Source: JANYGA01 sp031420415 (GTDB taxonomy: Bacteria; Vulcanimicrobiota; Vulcanimicrobiia; Vulcanimicrobiales; Vulcanimicrobiaceae). Taken from it: a stretch of DNA of 64,000 bases. Location of the stretch: positions 1 to 64,000 of the forward strand of contig JANOMT010000056.1 in the NCBI GenBank assembly GCA_031420415.1. The letters run 5' to 3'. Of the stretch, positions 53,159 through 62,772 are shown in pieces (within the stretch, counting starts at the first letter, position 1; each line of letters opens with the position of its first letter). Both the position numbers and the translations under genes were made by a program. Under the pieces are notes generated by a model. It had not been told where the DNA came from, did no database searches, and worked only from the letters and a program-made list of their open reading frames with translations.

Positions 53159-54195
53159 CCGGGGTTACGGGTACGTTCGATGTCGTCGGTGCGAAAGCAC
53201 CGCTCGCATTCTTCGGCGGGCTCGATCGCGCACGACTGGCCCACGGCTATCTTTTCACCGGGCCGGCGGGTGTGGGGAAGAAGACCTTCGCACGTCGCCT
53301 CGCCCAATCGTTCATCTGCGAGACTCAGAAGCCGACCGTGCTCGGCTATTGCGGCGTCTGCCCGGGATGCACGCTTTTCGTCGCGGGTACGCATCCAGAT
53401 TTCGTCTCCTCGGAAGGCGTCGTGAAGATCGGGAAAGAGCGCGGGAGCGCTCTGCACGATGAGGAGCTTTCCGCGCGCGATCTCGTCCGCGAACTCTCGC
53501 TACATGGATATCGTAGCGCCTATCGCGTCGTGATGCTCGGTGACGTTGCGTTCGCGACGCACGAGGCCGCGAACGCGCTCCTCAAATTCTTCGAGGAACC
53601 GCCCAAAGGCGTCATCGTCATTCTCACGACGAGCGGCCCTGGCGCTTTGCTCGCGACGATTCGGTCGCGCCTGCTCGAGATCGCCTTCGGTCCGCTGCCT
53701 GCAAGCGACGTGGAACGCGTGCTCGTCGCCGGTGGCGTCGATCCGGAGAAGGCACATTTTGCCGCCGAGGTCGCGCTCGGGAGCATCGTGCGCGCGCGCG
53801 CGATCCTCGACGGTGACGATGCGGGCTTGCGCGAGGCGTCGTTCGCGTGGTTCGCTCGCGCGGTGCGCGGCGAGAACGCCGATGCGAGCTTTTTACGGCT
53901 CGACGATCGCAGTCTCACGGGCGCCGAGAAGCGCGCGGCGGTCGGCGAACTGATCGAACTCGTGCGCGTCGCTGCGCGCGACTGGGTCGCCCTCGCCGTT
54001 GCAGGCGCGGATATTCCGCTCCTGGCATCCGATCAGCGCCGCCGTATCGCCGAGCTTCCGATGCGCGATCCGCGCGCGCTCGTCGCCATGCTCGCGGCAA
54101 TCGGCGACACGGAGCGGCTCGCCGGCACGAACGTCTCGGCGGGTCTCGTCGTCGATCAGCTGCGCATGCAACTGGCACCGCCCGCGGCTCGCTGA
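53155..54195 (+). CDS. holB: DNA polymerase III delta' subunit
   Basis: A 346-residue clamp-loader AAA+ subunit with Walker A-like GPAGVGKKT, a four-cysteine zinc module (ICETQ, CGVCPGC), and the FEEPPKGVIVIL and TIRSRLL segments typical of delta'. It works with delta and tau/gamma to load the beta clamp. Start ATG overlaps the tmk stop (ATGA). Confidence 0.9.
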   Translation: MTGVTGTFDVVGAKAPLAFFGGLDRARLAHGYLFTGPAGVGKKTFARRLAQSFICETQKPTVLGYCGVCPGCTLFVAGTHPDFVSSEGVVKIGKERGSALHDEELSARDLVRELSLHGYRSAYRVVMLGDVAFATHEAANALLKFFEEPPKGVIVILTTSGPGALLATIRSRLLEIAFGPLPASDVERVLVAGGVDPEKAHFAAEVALGSIVRARAILDGDDAGLREASFAWFARAVRGENADASFLRLDDRSLTGAEKRAAVGELIELVRVAARDWVALAVAGADIPLLASDQRRRIAELPMRDPRALVAMLAAIGDTERLAGTNVSAGLVVDQLRMQLAPPAAR

Positions 54196-54276
54196 GCGCA
54201 GCGGGCCGACGTGCGCGCGATCACGATCGCGACCGTCGTACTTTGAGGACGGCGAAGGAAGCGGTACCTTCGAAGC

Positions 54277-54753
54277 ATGCTTTTCGAACGAGCGGCGTTT
54301 CGACGTTGCATCGCCTTCGGAGTCGTCGTGTTCTTCAACGCGACGGCTTCCGCATATGCCGCCACTCGGCTCGCCGACCTCGCGCCCGCCGATTTTTACT
54401 TTGGCCGCGCACACATGAGCCCCATAGAAGTGAGCAATCGGATCCGGCACGGCTCCGAAGCCGTGCGTCGCGATCGCCTCGAAGCGCGGCGCGATCTCGG
54501 GATGTTGTTACTCGCGCAAGAAGCTATCGAAGATTGGGCGAGCCGTTATCCGCGCGACCCGTGGATCGCGCGTGACGAACGAAAACTTGCAGCGATCTTC
54601 GTTCGCATCGGTATGATCGATGCGCGATCCGGTGCGCGCCGGTGCGATCGCGTGCTCGCTCACACCGGCCACCTCGCCTCCGTTTCGCACCCGGTCCGCG
54701 TCGCAAACGCAAAGCCAAAACACAAGCACCATCGCTTTCTCGGCTTTATGTAA
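54277..54753 (+). CDS. Small exported protein, unknown
   Basis: A 158-residue protein with a signal segment (IAFGVVVFFNATASAYA). The mature part begins LADLAPADFYFGRAHMS, then has an acidic/basic helix (RRDRLEARRDLGMLLLAQEA) and a His/Lys-rich tail (KPKHKHHRF). No family is recognised. It lies 81 nt after holB. Confidence 0.6.
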   Translation: MLFERAAFRRCIAFGVVVFFNATASAYAATRLADLAPADFYFGRAHMSPIEVSNRIRHGSEAVRRDRLEARRDLGMLLLAQEAIEDWASRYPRDPWIARDERKLAAIFVRIGMIDARSGARRCDRVLAHTGHLASVSHPVRVANAKPKHKHHRFLGFM

Positions 54754-54788
54754 AGCTTAGAAGGCGCGCTTACCGGGTTTCCGTCACC

Positions 54789-55526
54789 TTAGTAGGAGCG
54801 ACCGTCCGAGGCATCCTCGTAGGCTTTCGCGAGCACGAGCGCCACATAGCCCGTTGCGATCGCCTTGAAGAAAGCGCTGATCAGCGAGATCACCACGCCC
54901 TGCGCGAGAAACGAGTTACCGAACAAGAGCGGATTGAGCGCTTCGATCACGAGCGTCGGCACGTAGATGAGGTTGAAAAGGTACAGCGCCGTAACGAGTA
55001 CCGTCGCGAGTACGGTGCGCTTCGCACGCTCGACCGATGCGTTGAGTGCCGCGCTCCCCGGGATGCCACCGATCGCCGCTGCCGGGATCGTGTAGATGAA
55101 GATCGCGTACGCGAGAATCGTGAGCACGATCGCGCCGATCGGCCCGAGGAGGCCGCCGACGAGCCCAGCCACGTAAACGACAAAATTGATCCCGAACGCC
55201 GCGAAGACGATCTGGCCGACTTTGCGCCGCGCATCTTCCCACGCATCATCGAAGGGCGCTTTCCCCCTCCGCCACGCCGTCTCCGCAACGATGAGGGCGA
55301 CGGCGAGTCCGAAGGACCCGATGAGTTGCGCGATGAGGCCCGCGATGCTCGAATTCATCGATCCGAGAAATCCCGATCCCACTTCGGCCGGCACGAGCAT
55401 GAAGAGCAAGATCGTCGCGACCGATGCCGCAAACGGTGCGAGCGCGATCTGCGGATTGCGTGCGAGTAACCCGAACGCGCGCAGGTACGACATAAAATCG
55501 ATACGCCCGGTCTGCAATGATTTCAT
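54789..55526 (-). CDS. Multi-pass membrane protein, unknown
   Basis: A 245-residue protein with about six hydrophobic helices, amphipathic linker AWRRGKAPFDDAWEDARRK and a PAAAIGGIPGSAALNAS loop. Similar in layout to DUF4013/EI24-type bilayer proteins but without a decisive motif. It is 1 nt after the MTAP gene on the same strand, so the two are probably co-transcribed. Confidence 0.6.
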   Translation of the reverse strand: MKSLQTGRIDFMSYLRAFGLLARNPQIALAPFAASVATILLFMLVPAEVGSGFLGSMNSSIAGLIAQLIGSFGLAVALIVAETAWRRGKAPFDDAWEDARRKVGQIVFAAFGINFVVYVAGLVGGLLGPIGAIVLTILAYAIFIYTIPAAAIGGIPGSAALNASVERAKRTVLATVLVTALYLFNLIYVPTLVIEALNPLLFGNSFLAQGVVISLISAFFKAIATGYVALVLAKAYEDASDGRSY

Positions 55527-55527
55527 G

Positions 55528-56316
55528 TCAGGCGCGCGCGCTCGCGAGCGCGTTATGGCACCCGCAGGTGACCTCGCTCGGAATCGCCGCGACGATCTTC
55601 GCGATCCCGGCTTTGACGCGGTCGTTGTTGCTCGCGAAGACTTTGAGGACGTCTTCGTGCGTCACGGGCTCGGCGCCGGGCAGACCGACATCGTAGTCGG
55701 TAATCAGCGAGATATTGACGTAACACATTTCGAGTTCGCGCGCGAGATAGCACTCCGGATACTGGGTCATGTTGATCACTTCCCAGCCCGCATCGTGGAA
55801 CCACTTCGATTCCGCGCGCGTGGAAAAACGCGGGCCTTGAATCACGACGATCGTGCCGCGTTCGTGCGTCGTGACGCCGAGCGAACGGAGCGCATCGACC
55901 GCGATCGGTCGCAACTGCGGGCAGTATGGATCGGCGAAGCTCACGTGCGTCGTGATCGGCCCATCGTAATACGTGTCGCGACGACCCGTCGTGCGATCGA
56001 CCACTTGATCGGCGACGACCATGTGCCCGGGCTCGACCTCTTTTTTGAGCGAGCCGCATGCCGTGGGCGCGATGATGCGCGAGACGCCGAGCGACTTCAT
56101 GGCCCACATGTTTGCGAGGTAATTGACCATGTGCGGTGGGTAGCGATGATCGCGGCCGTGACGCGGTAAGAACGCGACGGATTTGCCACCGAGTTCGCCG
56201 AGCGCGATTTTATCGCTCGGCATCCCATACGGTGTTTCGATCCAAACCTCGCGTGAGTTCTCGATGAGCGAGTAAAAACCCGAACCACCGAAAACACCGA
56301 CGTCGGCGTGTTCCAA
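55528..56316 (-). CDS. mtnP: S-methyl-5'-thioadenosine phosphorylase
   Basis: A 262-residue enzyme of the MTAP branch of PNP family: GVFGGSGFY, LPRHGRDHRYPPHMVNY, IAPTACGSL, QGPRFSTRAES and an NMTQYPE segment (phosphate, ribose and base pockets). It cleaves MTA to adenine and methylthioribose-1-phosphate for methionine salvage and polyamine by-product removal. It starts at TTG 1 nt after the bifunctional-nuclease stop, which fixes the start. Confidence 0.92.
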   Translation of the reverse strand: MEHADVGVFGGSGFYSLIENSREVWIETPYGMPSDKIALGELGGKSVAFLPRHGRDHRYPPHMVNYLANMWAMKSLGVSRIIAPTACGSLKKEVEPGHMVVADQVVDRTTGRRDTYYDGPITTHVSFADPYCPQLRPIAVDALRSLGVTTHERGTIVVIQGPRFSTRAESKWFHDAGWEVINMTQYPECYLARELEMCYVNISLITDYDVGLPGAEPVTHEDVLKVFASNNDRVKAGIAKIVAAIPSEVTCGCHNALASARA

Positions 56317-56317
56317 C

Positions 56318-56791
56318 TTATTCTTTAAAATCGCTCGGCCTGAGTTCTTCGATGAACTTGCGAAAACGATTCGATTCTTCGGCTTCGGCTTTCTTATCCG
56401 CGACCGTTTCTTCGAGGACGATTTTATCGGCCACGAAGATCGGCGCCGACATGCGAAGCGCGAGTGCGATGCCGTCCGAAGGGCGCGCGTCGATCTCTTG
56501 CGTGTCGCCGTTGGCGCGCACGATGAGCTTCGCAAAAAAAGTCGAGTCCTTAATATCGTGGATGACGATCTGCTCGAGCGTGGCGTGCATCGCTTCGAGC
56601 ATCGTGCGCATCAAATCGTGCGAGAGCGGCCGCGGAACGGCCGTTCCTTCGAGCGCCAACGCGATCGCGGTTGCTTCGAACGGTCCGATGAGAATCGGGA
56701 GAAACCGTTTGCCTTCGAGGTCTTTGAGGATGACGACGGGGTCGTGAGTCAGCAAGTCGATTCCGAGCCGGTCGACCTTCATTTGGCGCAT
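56318..56791 (-). CDS. Bifunctional nuclease (BFN/DUF151) domain protein
   Basis: A 157-residue protein with the BFN core: GIDLLTHDPVVILKD, LPILIGPFEATAIALALEG, PLSHDLMRTML, and IDARPSDGIALALR. DUF151 proteins bind or cleave nucleic acids in plants; the bacterial role is unclear. The C-terminal tail is charged and helical (EESNRFRKFIEEL). ATG at 56791 or 56782. It shares a 65-bp divergent promoter region with ychF. Confidence 0.88.
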   Translation of the reverse strand: MRQMKVDRLGIDLLTHDPVVILKDLEGKRFLPILIGPFEATAIALALEGTAVPRPLSHDLMRTMLEAMHATLEQIVIHDIKDSTFFAKLIVRANGDTQEIDARPSDGIALALRMSAPIFVADKIVLEETVADKKAEAEESNRFRKFIEELRPSDFKE

Positions 56792-56856
56792 GTGGTTGAA
56801 TCCCACGCGTCCAGGACGATTCCTTGCCCCGGGCGAACGCACGGCGTCGCTCCTAT

Positions 56857-57949
56857 GGCTCTTTCATGTGGTATCGTCGGTCTCCCGAACGTCGGCAAGT
56901 CGACAATTTTCAACGCGCTCACCCGTTCCGCGCAAGCGCTCGCGGCAAATTACCCTTTCGCAACGATCGAACCCAACGTCGGAGAAGTTCCCGTCCCCGA
57001 TCTGCGGATGAAGGTCCTTTCCGATATTGTTAGCGCGAAGCGAATAGTGAACGCGACGGTGCGCTTCGTCGATATCGCGGGTCTCGTGCGCGGCGCGAGT
57101 TCGGGGGCGGGTCTCGGCAACGCCTTCTTGAGCCACATTCGCGAGACCGACGCGATCGCGATGGTCGTACGTTGCTTCGAAGATGGCGACGTCTCGCACG
57201 TCGAGGGCGGACCCGATCCATTGCGCGATATCGAGATCATCACGATCGAACTCGCACTCGCCGACCTTCAAACGCTCGCGAAGCGGCTCGACAAACTCGA
57301 TCGCGAAGCACGCGTCAACGTCAAGCTCGCGCCGCGTGTGGAAGCGGGGAAGCGCCTGCGAGCCGCACTCGAAAACGGGACGCCGGCGCGCACGTTCGAT
57401 CCCGATTCGCTGGAGATGGAACTCGCACGCGAATCGTATCTCCTCACGGCGAAGCCGCTCCTCTACGTCGCGAACGTCGATGAAGAGCAGATCGCGAACC
57501 CAGGCCCGCTCGCTCGCGCCGTCTTCGATCATGCCACGGCCGAGCACGCGCGTGCGATCGGGTTCTGCGGCAAGATCGAAGCCGAGCTTGCCGGCCTCAC
57601 CGATGAAGAAGCAGAAAGCTTTCGCGAAGAACTCGGCATCGATACGAGCGGCCTCGACCAGCTCATTCTTTCGGTCTACGACCTACTCGGCTACATGACG
57701 TTTCTCACGGCCGGCGAGATCGAGGTCCGCGCGTGGACGATCGACAAGGGCATGCGCGCGCCGCAAGCGGCCGGCAAGATCCATTCCGATATCGAGCGAG
57801 GCTTTATTCGGGCCGAGATCGTCTCGTATGAGGACTACGCTCGCCTCAAGACGATGGACGCGATCAAGGCGGCCGGGCTCCTCCGGAGTGAGGGTAAAGA
57901 ATACGTCATGCGTGAGGGCGACGTCGTCAACTTCCGTTTCAACGTCTAG
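56857..57949 (+). CDS. ychF: Ribosome-associated GTPase/ATPase YchF (Obg-like)
   Basis: A 363-residue protein. G1 is GLPNVGKSTIF, the switch II-like VDIAGLVRGASSGAGLGN is intact, and the base-recognition loop is NVDE (ATP-preferring as in OLA1). The C-terminal TGS-like domain ends AGLLRSEGKEYVMREGDVVN. YchF/OLA1 binds ribosomes and is a nearly universal regulator of translation and stress. The start at MALSCGIVG fits the family. Confidence 0.95.
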
Positions 57950-58067
57950 CGAGCTCATGTGCGCCAAATGGATAATCGATAATCGTCGTAACTAGACAAA
58001 TGTAGGGTAAACGTCATCTTTTCCATAAGGTGAAAACCCGAAAGACCATTGTTGGGGTTACGAATAC
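57950..58067. other. Intergenic region before gdhA
   Basis: This spacer contains a short direct repeat GATAATC-GATAATC near 57971 and TAGACA, a possible -35. No clear -10 or terminator hairpin was identified. Confidence 0.35.
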
Positions 58068-59327
58068 ATGATGACCGCCGTGCGAGAGGTCTCCGTTTTT
58101 GGAGATGCGATCGCGTATTTTAACGAAGCAGCCGAGCTCCTCGATCTCAATCCGGGAATCCGCCGCCTCCTCACCAAGCCGTCGCGCCAGATCATTTTTG
58201 CGATTCCGTTCCAACGCGATAACGGCGAGCTCGAAGTTTTCACGGGTTATCGGGTGCAGTATAACTTCGCGCGCGGACCCGCGAAGGGTGGTATTCGCTA
58301 CCACCCCGGCGTGACGCTCGACGAGGTGACGGCTCTCGCATTTTGGATGACGTGGAAGTGTGCCGTCGTCGACCTGCCCTTCGGTGGCGGGAAAGGCGGC
58401 GTTACGTGCGACCCGACGACACTCTCAATGGGCGAACTCGAGCGCATCACGCGTCGGTATGCAGCCGAGCTCGTCGAAGTCGTCGGACCCGACAAGGACG
58501 TGCCCGCACCCGACGTCGGCACGACGCCGCAGATCATGGCGTGGTTCATGGATACGTACTCCATGCACGTCCGCCAGCACGTTCCGGGCGTCGTCACGGG
58601 GAAACCGCTCGAGATCGGTGGCTCCCGCGGCCGCGTCGAGGCGACTGGGCGCGGCGTTTCGCTCGTCGCGCTCGCGCAAATGAAACGTATGGGTATCGAG
58701 CCGCACGGTGCGCGCGTCGTCATTCAAGGCTTTGGTAACGTGGGTTCGGTCGCGGCGAAAATGTTCGTCAACGCGGGCGCGCGCGTGACCGCGATCTCCG
58801 ACGTTAGTGGCGCGTATTTCAACGAGACGGGAATCGACGTCGTGGGTGCTACCGCGTACGCGAAAGAGCATCTCTCGCTCGAAGGCTACCTCGGCGGCGA
58901 TCGCATCCCGGGCGACGCGCTCCTGACGCTCGAGTGCGACGTGCTCGTGCCGGCCGCACTCGAAAAGCAGTTAACCATCGAGAACGCGGCGAGCGTCCGC
59001 GCGAAGCTCATCGTCGAAGGGGCGAATGGCCCGACCACACCCGAAGCCGATCACATTTTCAATACGCGCGGCATCATCGTCATCCCCGACATCGTCGCAA
59101 ACGCCGGTGGCGTGACGGTCTCGTATTTCGAGTGGGCGCAAGACCGAGCTGGCTATTTTTGGAAAGAATCGGAGGTCAACGAACGGCTCGCCGACGTGTT
59201 GCTCGAGAACTTTACCAAAGTCTCCGATCTCGCGACCCTGCGAAAGATCTCGCTTCGCACGGCGGCCTATATGGTCGCGATCGATCGCGTCGTACAATCG
59301 ATGAATACACGCGGCGTCTACGCCTAA
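58068..59327 (+). CDS. gdhA: Glutamate dehydrogenase
   Basis: A 419-residue Glu/Leu/Phe/Val dehydrogenase. It has the dimerisation domain with YRVQYNFARGPAKGGIRYHP, catalytic Lys in PFGGGKGGV, Asp in DVGTTPQ and the Rossmann loop QGFGNVGSVAA. It interconverts glutamate and 2-oxoglutarate + ammonia. Length and motif layout fit the hexameric class. Two ATGs are adjacent (58068 and 58071). The gene is monocistronic. Confidence 0.93.
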   Translation: MMTAVREVSVFGDAIAYFNEAAELLDLNPGIRRLLTKPSRQIIFAIPFQRDNGELEVFTGYRVQYNFARGPAKGGIRYHPGVTLDEVTALAFWMTWKCAVVDLPFGGGKGGVTCDPTTLSMGELERITRRYAAELVEVVGPDKDVPAPDVGTTPQIMAWFMDTYSMHVRQHVPGVVTGKPLEIGGSRGRVEATGRGVSLVALAQMKRMGIEPHGARVVIQGFGNVGSVAAKMFVNAGARVTAISDVSGAYFNETGIDVVGATAYAKEHLSLEGYLGGDRIPGDALLTLECDVLVPAALEKQLTIENAASVRAKLIVEGANGPTTPEADHIFNTRGIIVIPDIVANAGGVTVSYFEWAQDRAGYFWKESEVNERLADVLLENFTKVSDLATLRKISLRTAAYMVAIDRVVQSMNTRGVYA

Positions 59328-59330
59328 GCG

Positions 59331-59654
59331 CTAGACCTTCGTGCGACGCGCCCAGGCCTCGATCGCACCGAGGCTGGGCGCGAGATCGAGCCCGGCCTCG
59401 GTGAGCTCGTAGAGGACGCGTAGCGGCGGGCCGGGATCGACGCGGCGGCGTACGAGCCCGTCGCCATCGAGCTCGCGTAGACTCGCTCCGATAACGGGCT
59501 CGGGAATATCGGCAAGCGTCGTGAGCAGTTCGTTGTACCGTCTCGATCCGTCGGCAAGCTCGCGCAAGATCGTGGCGTTGTGATGATGCCCGAGTTCCAA
59601 CAGCGTTGCGACGAAGCTGCCCGGTATTTGATGCGGTCGCGGGGGAAGGCTCAT
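59331..59654 (-). CDS. HxlR-family winged-helix regulator
   Basis: A 107-residue protein of HxlR type: NATILRELADGSRRYNELL, then IPEPVIGASLRELDGDGLVRR and a wing PPLRVLYELTEAG. The usual N-terminal cysteine of redox/aldehyde-sensing members is absent. Its stop is 3 nt from gdhA's stop (convergent). It lies 100 nt after the MFS exporter gene on the same strand and may regulate it. Confidence 0.85.
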   Translation of the reverse strand: MSLPPRPHQIPGSFVATLLELGHHHNATILRELADGSRRYNELLTTLADIPEPVIGASLRELDGDGLVRRRVDPGPPLRVLYELTEAGLDLAPSLGAIEAWARRTKV

Positions 59655-59754
59655 CGGGAGATCACGTACACGGCCTGAAGTCGAGCGAATGTTGGCGAGT
59701 TCATTAGTAAGGACATCGGCCTAGCGTGATGTGAACCTTGGCCTGGCGGACCGC

Positions 59755-61200
59755 TTACCGAATGGGAGTGCCCGAACTCACAACCCGCGGCTCGTCCAAT
59801 GCCAGCCGCGTCCCGCTTACGATGGCGGCGAGGGCCGCGACGGCGGCTGCCATCCCGAGTGCCACATGTGCCGCGGCGGAGAGATTCGTCGCGCTCGCAA
59901 GGGCCGGTCTCGCCGCAACGACGACCGTCGCCGTACCGAGGACGATCGCCACGCCTGCCGCGCCGAGCGATTGACCGGTGAGCCGGACGGTCGCGAGGAT
60001 ACCCCCGGCCGATCCGCTCCGATTGCGTGGGGCGGACCCGAGCATCTCGCGGTTGTTCGGCGCTTGGAATAATCCGAACCCGGCGCCGCAGATGATAGCC
60101 CGCCAAACGATATCGATGATGAACGGATGCGTCCCAAGATTTGCGAGAAAGAACAGTCCGATCGCAAGCATCGCGAGGCCCACCGTCGCGAGCTTCGCCG
60201 GTGCGACGCGATCCGAAATTCGGCCTGCGAGTGGAGCGACGACCGCGATCGCGAGCGGCCACGGCGTGAAGAGCAGTCCCGTCACGAACGCGGAGTAGCC
60301 GTAGGCGCCCTGAAAGAGAAACGGTAAGGCGACGAACGCAAGGCCTTGCGCGGTGAACGAACAGAGCGATGTCATCGCCGCGAGTGAGAAGCGGGGAATC
60401 GCGAAGAGATCGAGCGGGAGCATCGGTGCTGCGAGTCGGCGCTGACGCTGCACGAACGTCACACCGAGCGCCACGCTTGCGACGATCATCGCGCCGACGA
60501 TCGGCGCCGCGACATGCCGACCGATGCCATCGAGGCCGACGACGAAGAGTGCGAGCGCGGGCCCCGCAAGCAGCGCGCTCGGAAAATCGAAACGCTCGCC
60601 TGTCCCGGGCGTTCGCGGTAAGACGCGCGCGGCGAGTACGGTATCGAAGAGTCCCAGCGGCACGTTGATCGCGAAGAGCCACGGCCACGGTGCGATGGCG
60701 AGAATCGTGCCGCCGAGCGTCGGGCCCGCTGCCGAACTCGTTGCTACCGTGAGTGCGCTGACGCCGACGGCCGTGCCGAGCATGGCTGCCGGGAAGATCG
60801 AGCGCATGAGCGCGGGCGCGATGCTCATGAGCGCAGCCGCACCGATGCCCTGCACGACGCGCCATACGAGCAGCGTTGCGAGCGTCGTCGAGAGCGCGCA
60901 GCCGAGCGAACCGACGGTGAAGATCGCGATACCCATCGTGTAGATCTTGCGTAAGCCGAACACGTCGCCGAGCGAAGCGAAGGGCAGGAGGAGCATCGTC
61001 ACCGCGACTTGGTAGGCGTTGACGACCCAGATCGACTGCGCGGCATCGATCCGCAATTCGCGCGCGAGCGTCGGTAGCGCGACGTTTGCAATCGAACTAT
61101 CGAGGACGGCCATGATCGTCCCGATGACGATCACCGTGAGTGCGAGGCCGCGCCGCCCCGATGGCAGACCGTCGGCGTCGCGCGAGAGCGCGGAAGGCAT
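59755..61200 (-). CDS. MFS transporter, DHA2 (14-helix multidrug) type
   Basis: A 481-residue exporter with a DHA2-like first loop: VLDSSIANVALPTLARELR in helix 1, WVVNAYQVAVTMLLLPF in helix 2, GDVFGLRKIYTMG between 2 and 3, and GIGAAALMSIAPAL for motif C region. About 14 helices. Likely a proton-coupled drug or metabolite exporter. ATG at 61200 lies 2 nt after the lipA stop; a 250-residue upstream extension would overlap lipA and is discarded. Confidence 0.9.
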   Translation of the reverse strand: MPSALSRDADGLPSGRRGLALTVIVIGTIMAVLDSSIANVALPTLARELRIDAAQSIWVVNAYQVAVTMLLLPFASLGDVFGLRKIYTMGIAIFTVGSLGCALSTTLATLLVWRVVQGIGAAALMSIAPALMRSIFPAAMLGTAVGVSALTVATSSAAGPTLGGTILAIAPWPWLFAINVPLGLFDTVLAARVLPRTPGTGERFDFPSALLAGPALALFVVGLDGIGRHVAAPIVGAMIVASVALGVTFVQRQRRLAAPMLPLDLFAIPRFSLAAMTSLCSFTAQGLAFVALPFLFQGAYGYSAFVTGLLFTPWPLAIAVVAPLAGRISDRVAPAKLATVGLAMLAIGLFFLANLGTHPFIIDIVWRAIICGAGFGLFQAPNNREMLGSAPRNRSGSAGGILATVRLTGQSLGAAGVAIVLGTATVVVAARPALASATNLSAAAHVALGMAAAVAALAAIVSGTRLALDEPRVVSSGTPIR

Positions 61201-61202
61201 AT

Positions 61203-62081
61203 CTATTCGACGAAAGCTTGTTCCGCGTGATACGAACTGCGCGAGAGCGGGCTGCTCACGACTTGGCGGAAGCCTTTCGCGACGCCGATTTCGCGCAAGC
61301 GTTCGAATTTCGCGGGTGTTACGAACTCGACGACGTCGAGATGACGTTTCGTCGGTTGCAGATATTGGCCCATGGTGAAAATATCGACGCCGACGGCGCG
61401 CGCCGCATCCATCGCGTCTTCGATCTCGTCTTCGCGTTCGCCGAGCCCGAGCATCAACGACGTTTTCGTGAACTTCGATTTTCCGCGACGTTTGGCATGA
61501 TCGAGGACGGCGAGTGATTGATCGAAGGTCGCGCGCCGATCGCGTACGCTCGGCGTGAGGCGGCGCACCGTTTCGAGATTGTGCGCGAGCACTTCGGGCT
61601 CCGCATCGAGGACGACGTCGAGCGCAGCCAGATCGCCCGCGAAATCGCCCGTGAGACATTCCACTTTCGACGCGGGTGAGAGCTTGTGGATCATGCGCAC
61701 GGTGCTCGCGAAGATGGCGGCACCACCGTCCGCGAGATCGTCGCGGTCGACGGCCGTAAGCACGAGATACTGCCAACCGAGATCGCGCACGGCTTCGGCG
61801 ACGCGTTTGGGCTCGAGCCAATCGACTTCGCCGCGTGGGCTGCCGGTCTTGACGTTGCAGAAGTGACAGCCGCGCGTGCACGTATCGCCGAGGATCATGA
61901 TCGTGGCCGTGCCCGCGCCCCAGCACTCGCCGATGTTGGGACACATGGCTTCTTGGCAAACGGTGTGCAAACCCGAGGCTTTGACATCGCTCTTGAGGCG
62001 TTCGTAGTTTTCGCCATGCGCGAGTTTGACTTTGAGCCAGTCGGGTTTACGCTTGGGTAGCGGGGCGATGAGATCGATCAC
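61203..62081 (-). CDS. lipA: Lipoyl synthase
   Basis: A 292-residue radical SAM enzyme. The auxiliary cluster cysteines are in CQEAMCPNIGEC and the radical SAM cluster in CTRGCHFCNVKTG; the C-terminal Arg-Ser-Ser-Tyr motif RSSY is present. It inserts two sulfurs into protein-bound octanoyl chains to make lipoyl groups. GTG start at 62081 with GGAAG upstream, 34 nt after lipB. Confidence 0.95.
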   Translation of the reverse strand: MIDLIAPLPKRKPDWLKVKLAHGENYERLKSDVKASGLHTVCQEAMCPNIGECWGAGTATIMILGDTCTRGCHFCNVKTGSPRGEVDWLEPKRVAEAVRDLGWQYLVLTAVDRDDLADGGAAIFASTVRMIHKLSPASKVECLTGDFAGDLAALDVVLDAEPEVLAHNLETVRRLTPSVRDRRATFDQSLAVLDHAKRRGKSKFTKTSLMLGLGEREDEIEDAMDAARAVGVDIFTMGQYLQPTKRHLDVVEFVTPAKFERLREIGVAKGFRQVVSSPLSRSSYHAEQAFVE

Positions 62082-62115
62082 GGTCGTGCTTCCTTCGCGA
62101 TCGCTCGCGCGTTTT

Positions 62116-62772
62116 CTAGGTCGAGCATGGCACGATTTCGCGTTCGAATCGTACGGAGAATTCGCTTTCGACCGCGGCGAGCAGAGCTTCGCGCGCATCG
62201 GGGAGCGCGATATCGCGCTTTAGTTCGTGCGTCATCGAGGTAATGCCGAACTCGGGCGTGCCGCATGGCGTGATGAGGCGGTCGTAATCGAGCGGGGTCG
62301 AGACGTTGAGGGCGAGACCGTGGAGCGACGTCATTTGCTTTACCGCTAAACCGATCGCGCAGATCGCATTCTCACCGACGTAGACGCCGCGATGTTCGCT
62401 GCGACCTCGCGCGACGATACCGAACGTTGCGAGCGCCGCAACGACGCTGCGCTCGAGCGATGAGACGAGGGGCGCGACCTCGCGAAAACGCGCGAGTTTG
62501 CGGATCGGGTAGAGGACGAGTTGGCCCGGCCCGTGGTAGGTCGCATCCCCGCCGCGTTCGATCTCCACAAGATCGACGCCACGTAATGCGAGCGCCTCGG
62601 TCGAGAGGCGAACGTGTTCCCTTTTGGCATTTCGACCGAGTGTGATGACGGGATCGTGCTCGACGACGATCAGCGTCGGCTCGGCCTCGTCGCGCGCGAC
62701 CGCGCCGTGAATCGCGCGCATGATTGCGAGCGTTTCACGATACGGTCGGCGGCCGAGATCGAGCAGTCGCAT
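62116..62772 (-). CDS. lipB: Octanoyl-ACP:protein N-octanoyltransferase
   Basis: A 218-residue LipB. It has the family's RGGDATYHGPGQLVLYP, catalytic Lys in GLAVKQMTSLHGLALNV and catalytic Cys in TPCGTPEFGITSM. It moves octanoate from ACP to lipoyl domains, the step before LipA. ATG shares TGATG with the upstream monooxygenase gene. The product feeds the lpd-containing complexes encoded next door. Confidence 0.95.
   Translation of the reverse strand: MRLLDLGRRPYRETLAIMRAIHGAVARDEAEPTLIVVEHDPVITLGRNAKREHVRLSTEALALRGVDLVEIERGGDATYHGPGQLVLYPIRKLARFREVAPLVSSLERSVVAALATFGIVARGRSEHRGVYVGENAICAIGLAVKQMTSLHGLALNVSTPLDYDRLITPCGTPEFGITSMTHELKRDIALPDAREALLAAVESEFSVRFEREIVPCST

Noticed and set aside
54642..55469. 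275-codon charged open frame on the plus strand
   Set aside because: Antisense shadow of a multi-pass membrane gene; very rich in Arg, Glu and Asp, as expected for the complement of hydrophobic codons.
61201..61959. 253-residue N-terminal extension of the MFS transporter
   Set aside because: It runs through lipA in another frame and lacks any hydrophobic or domain signal.
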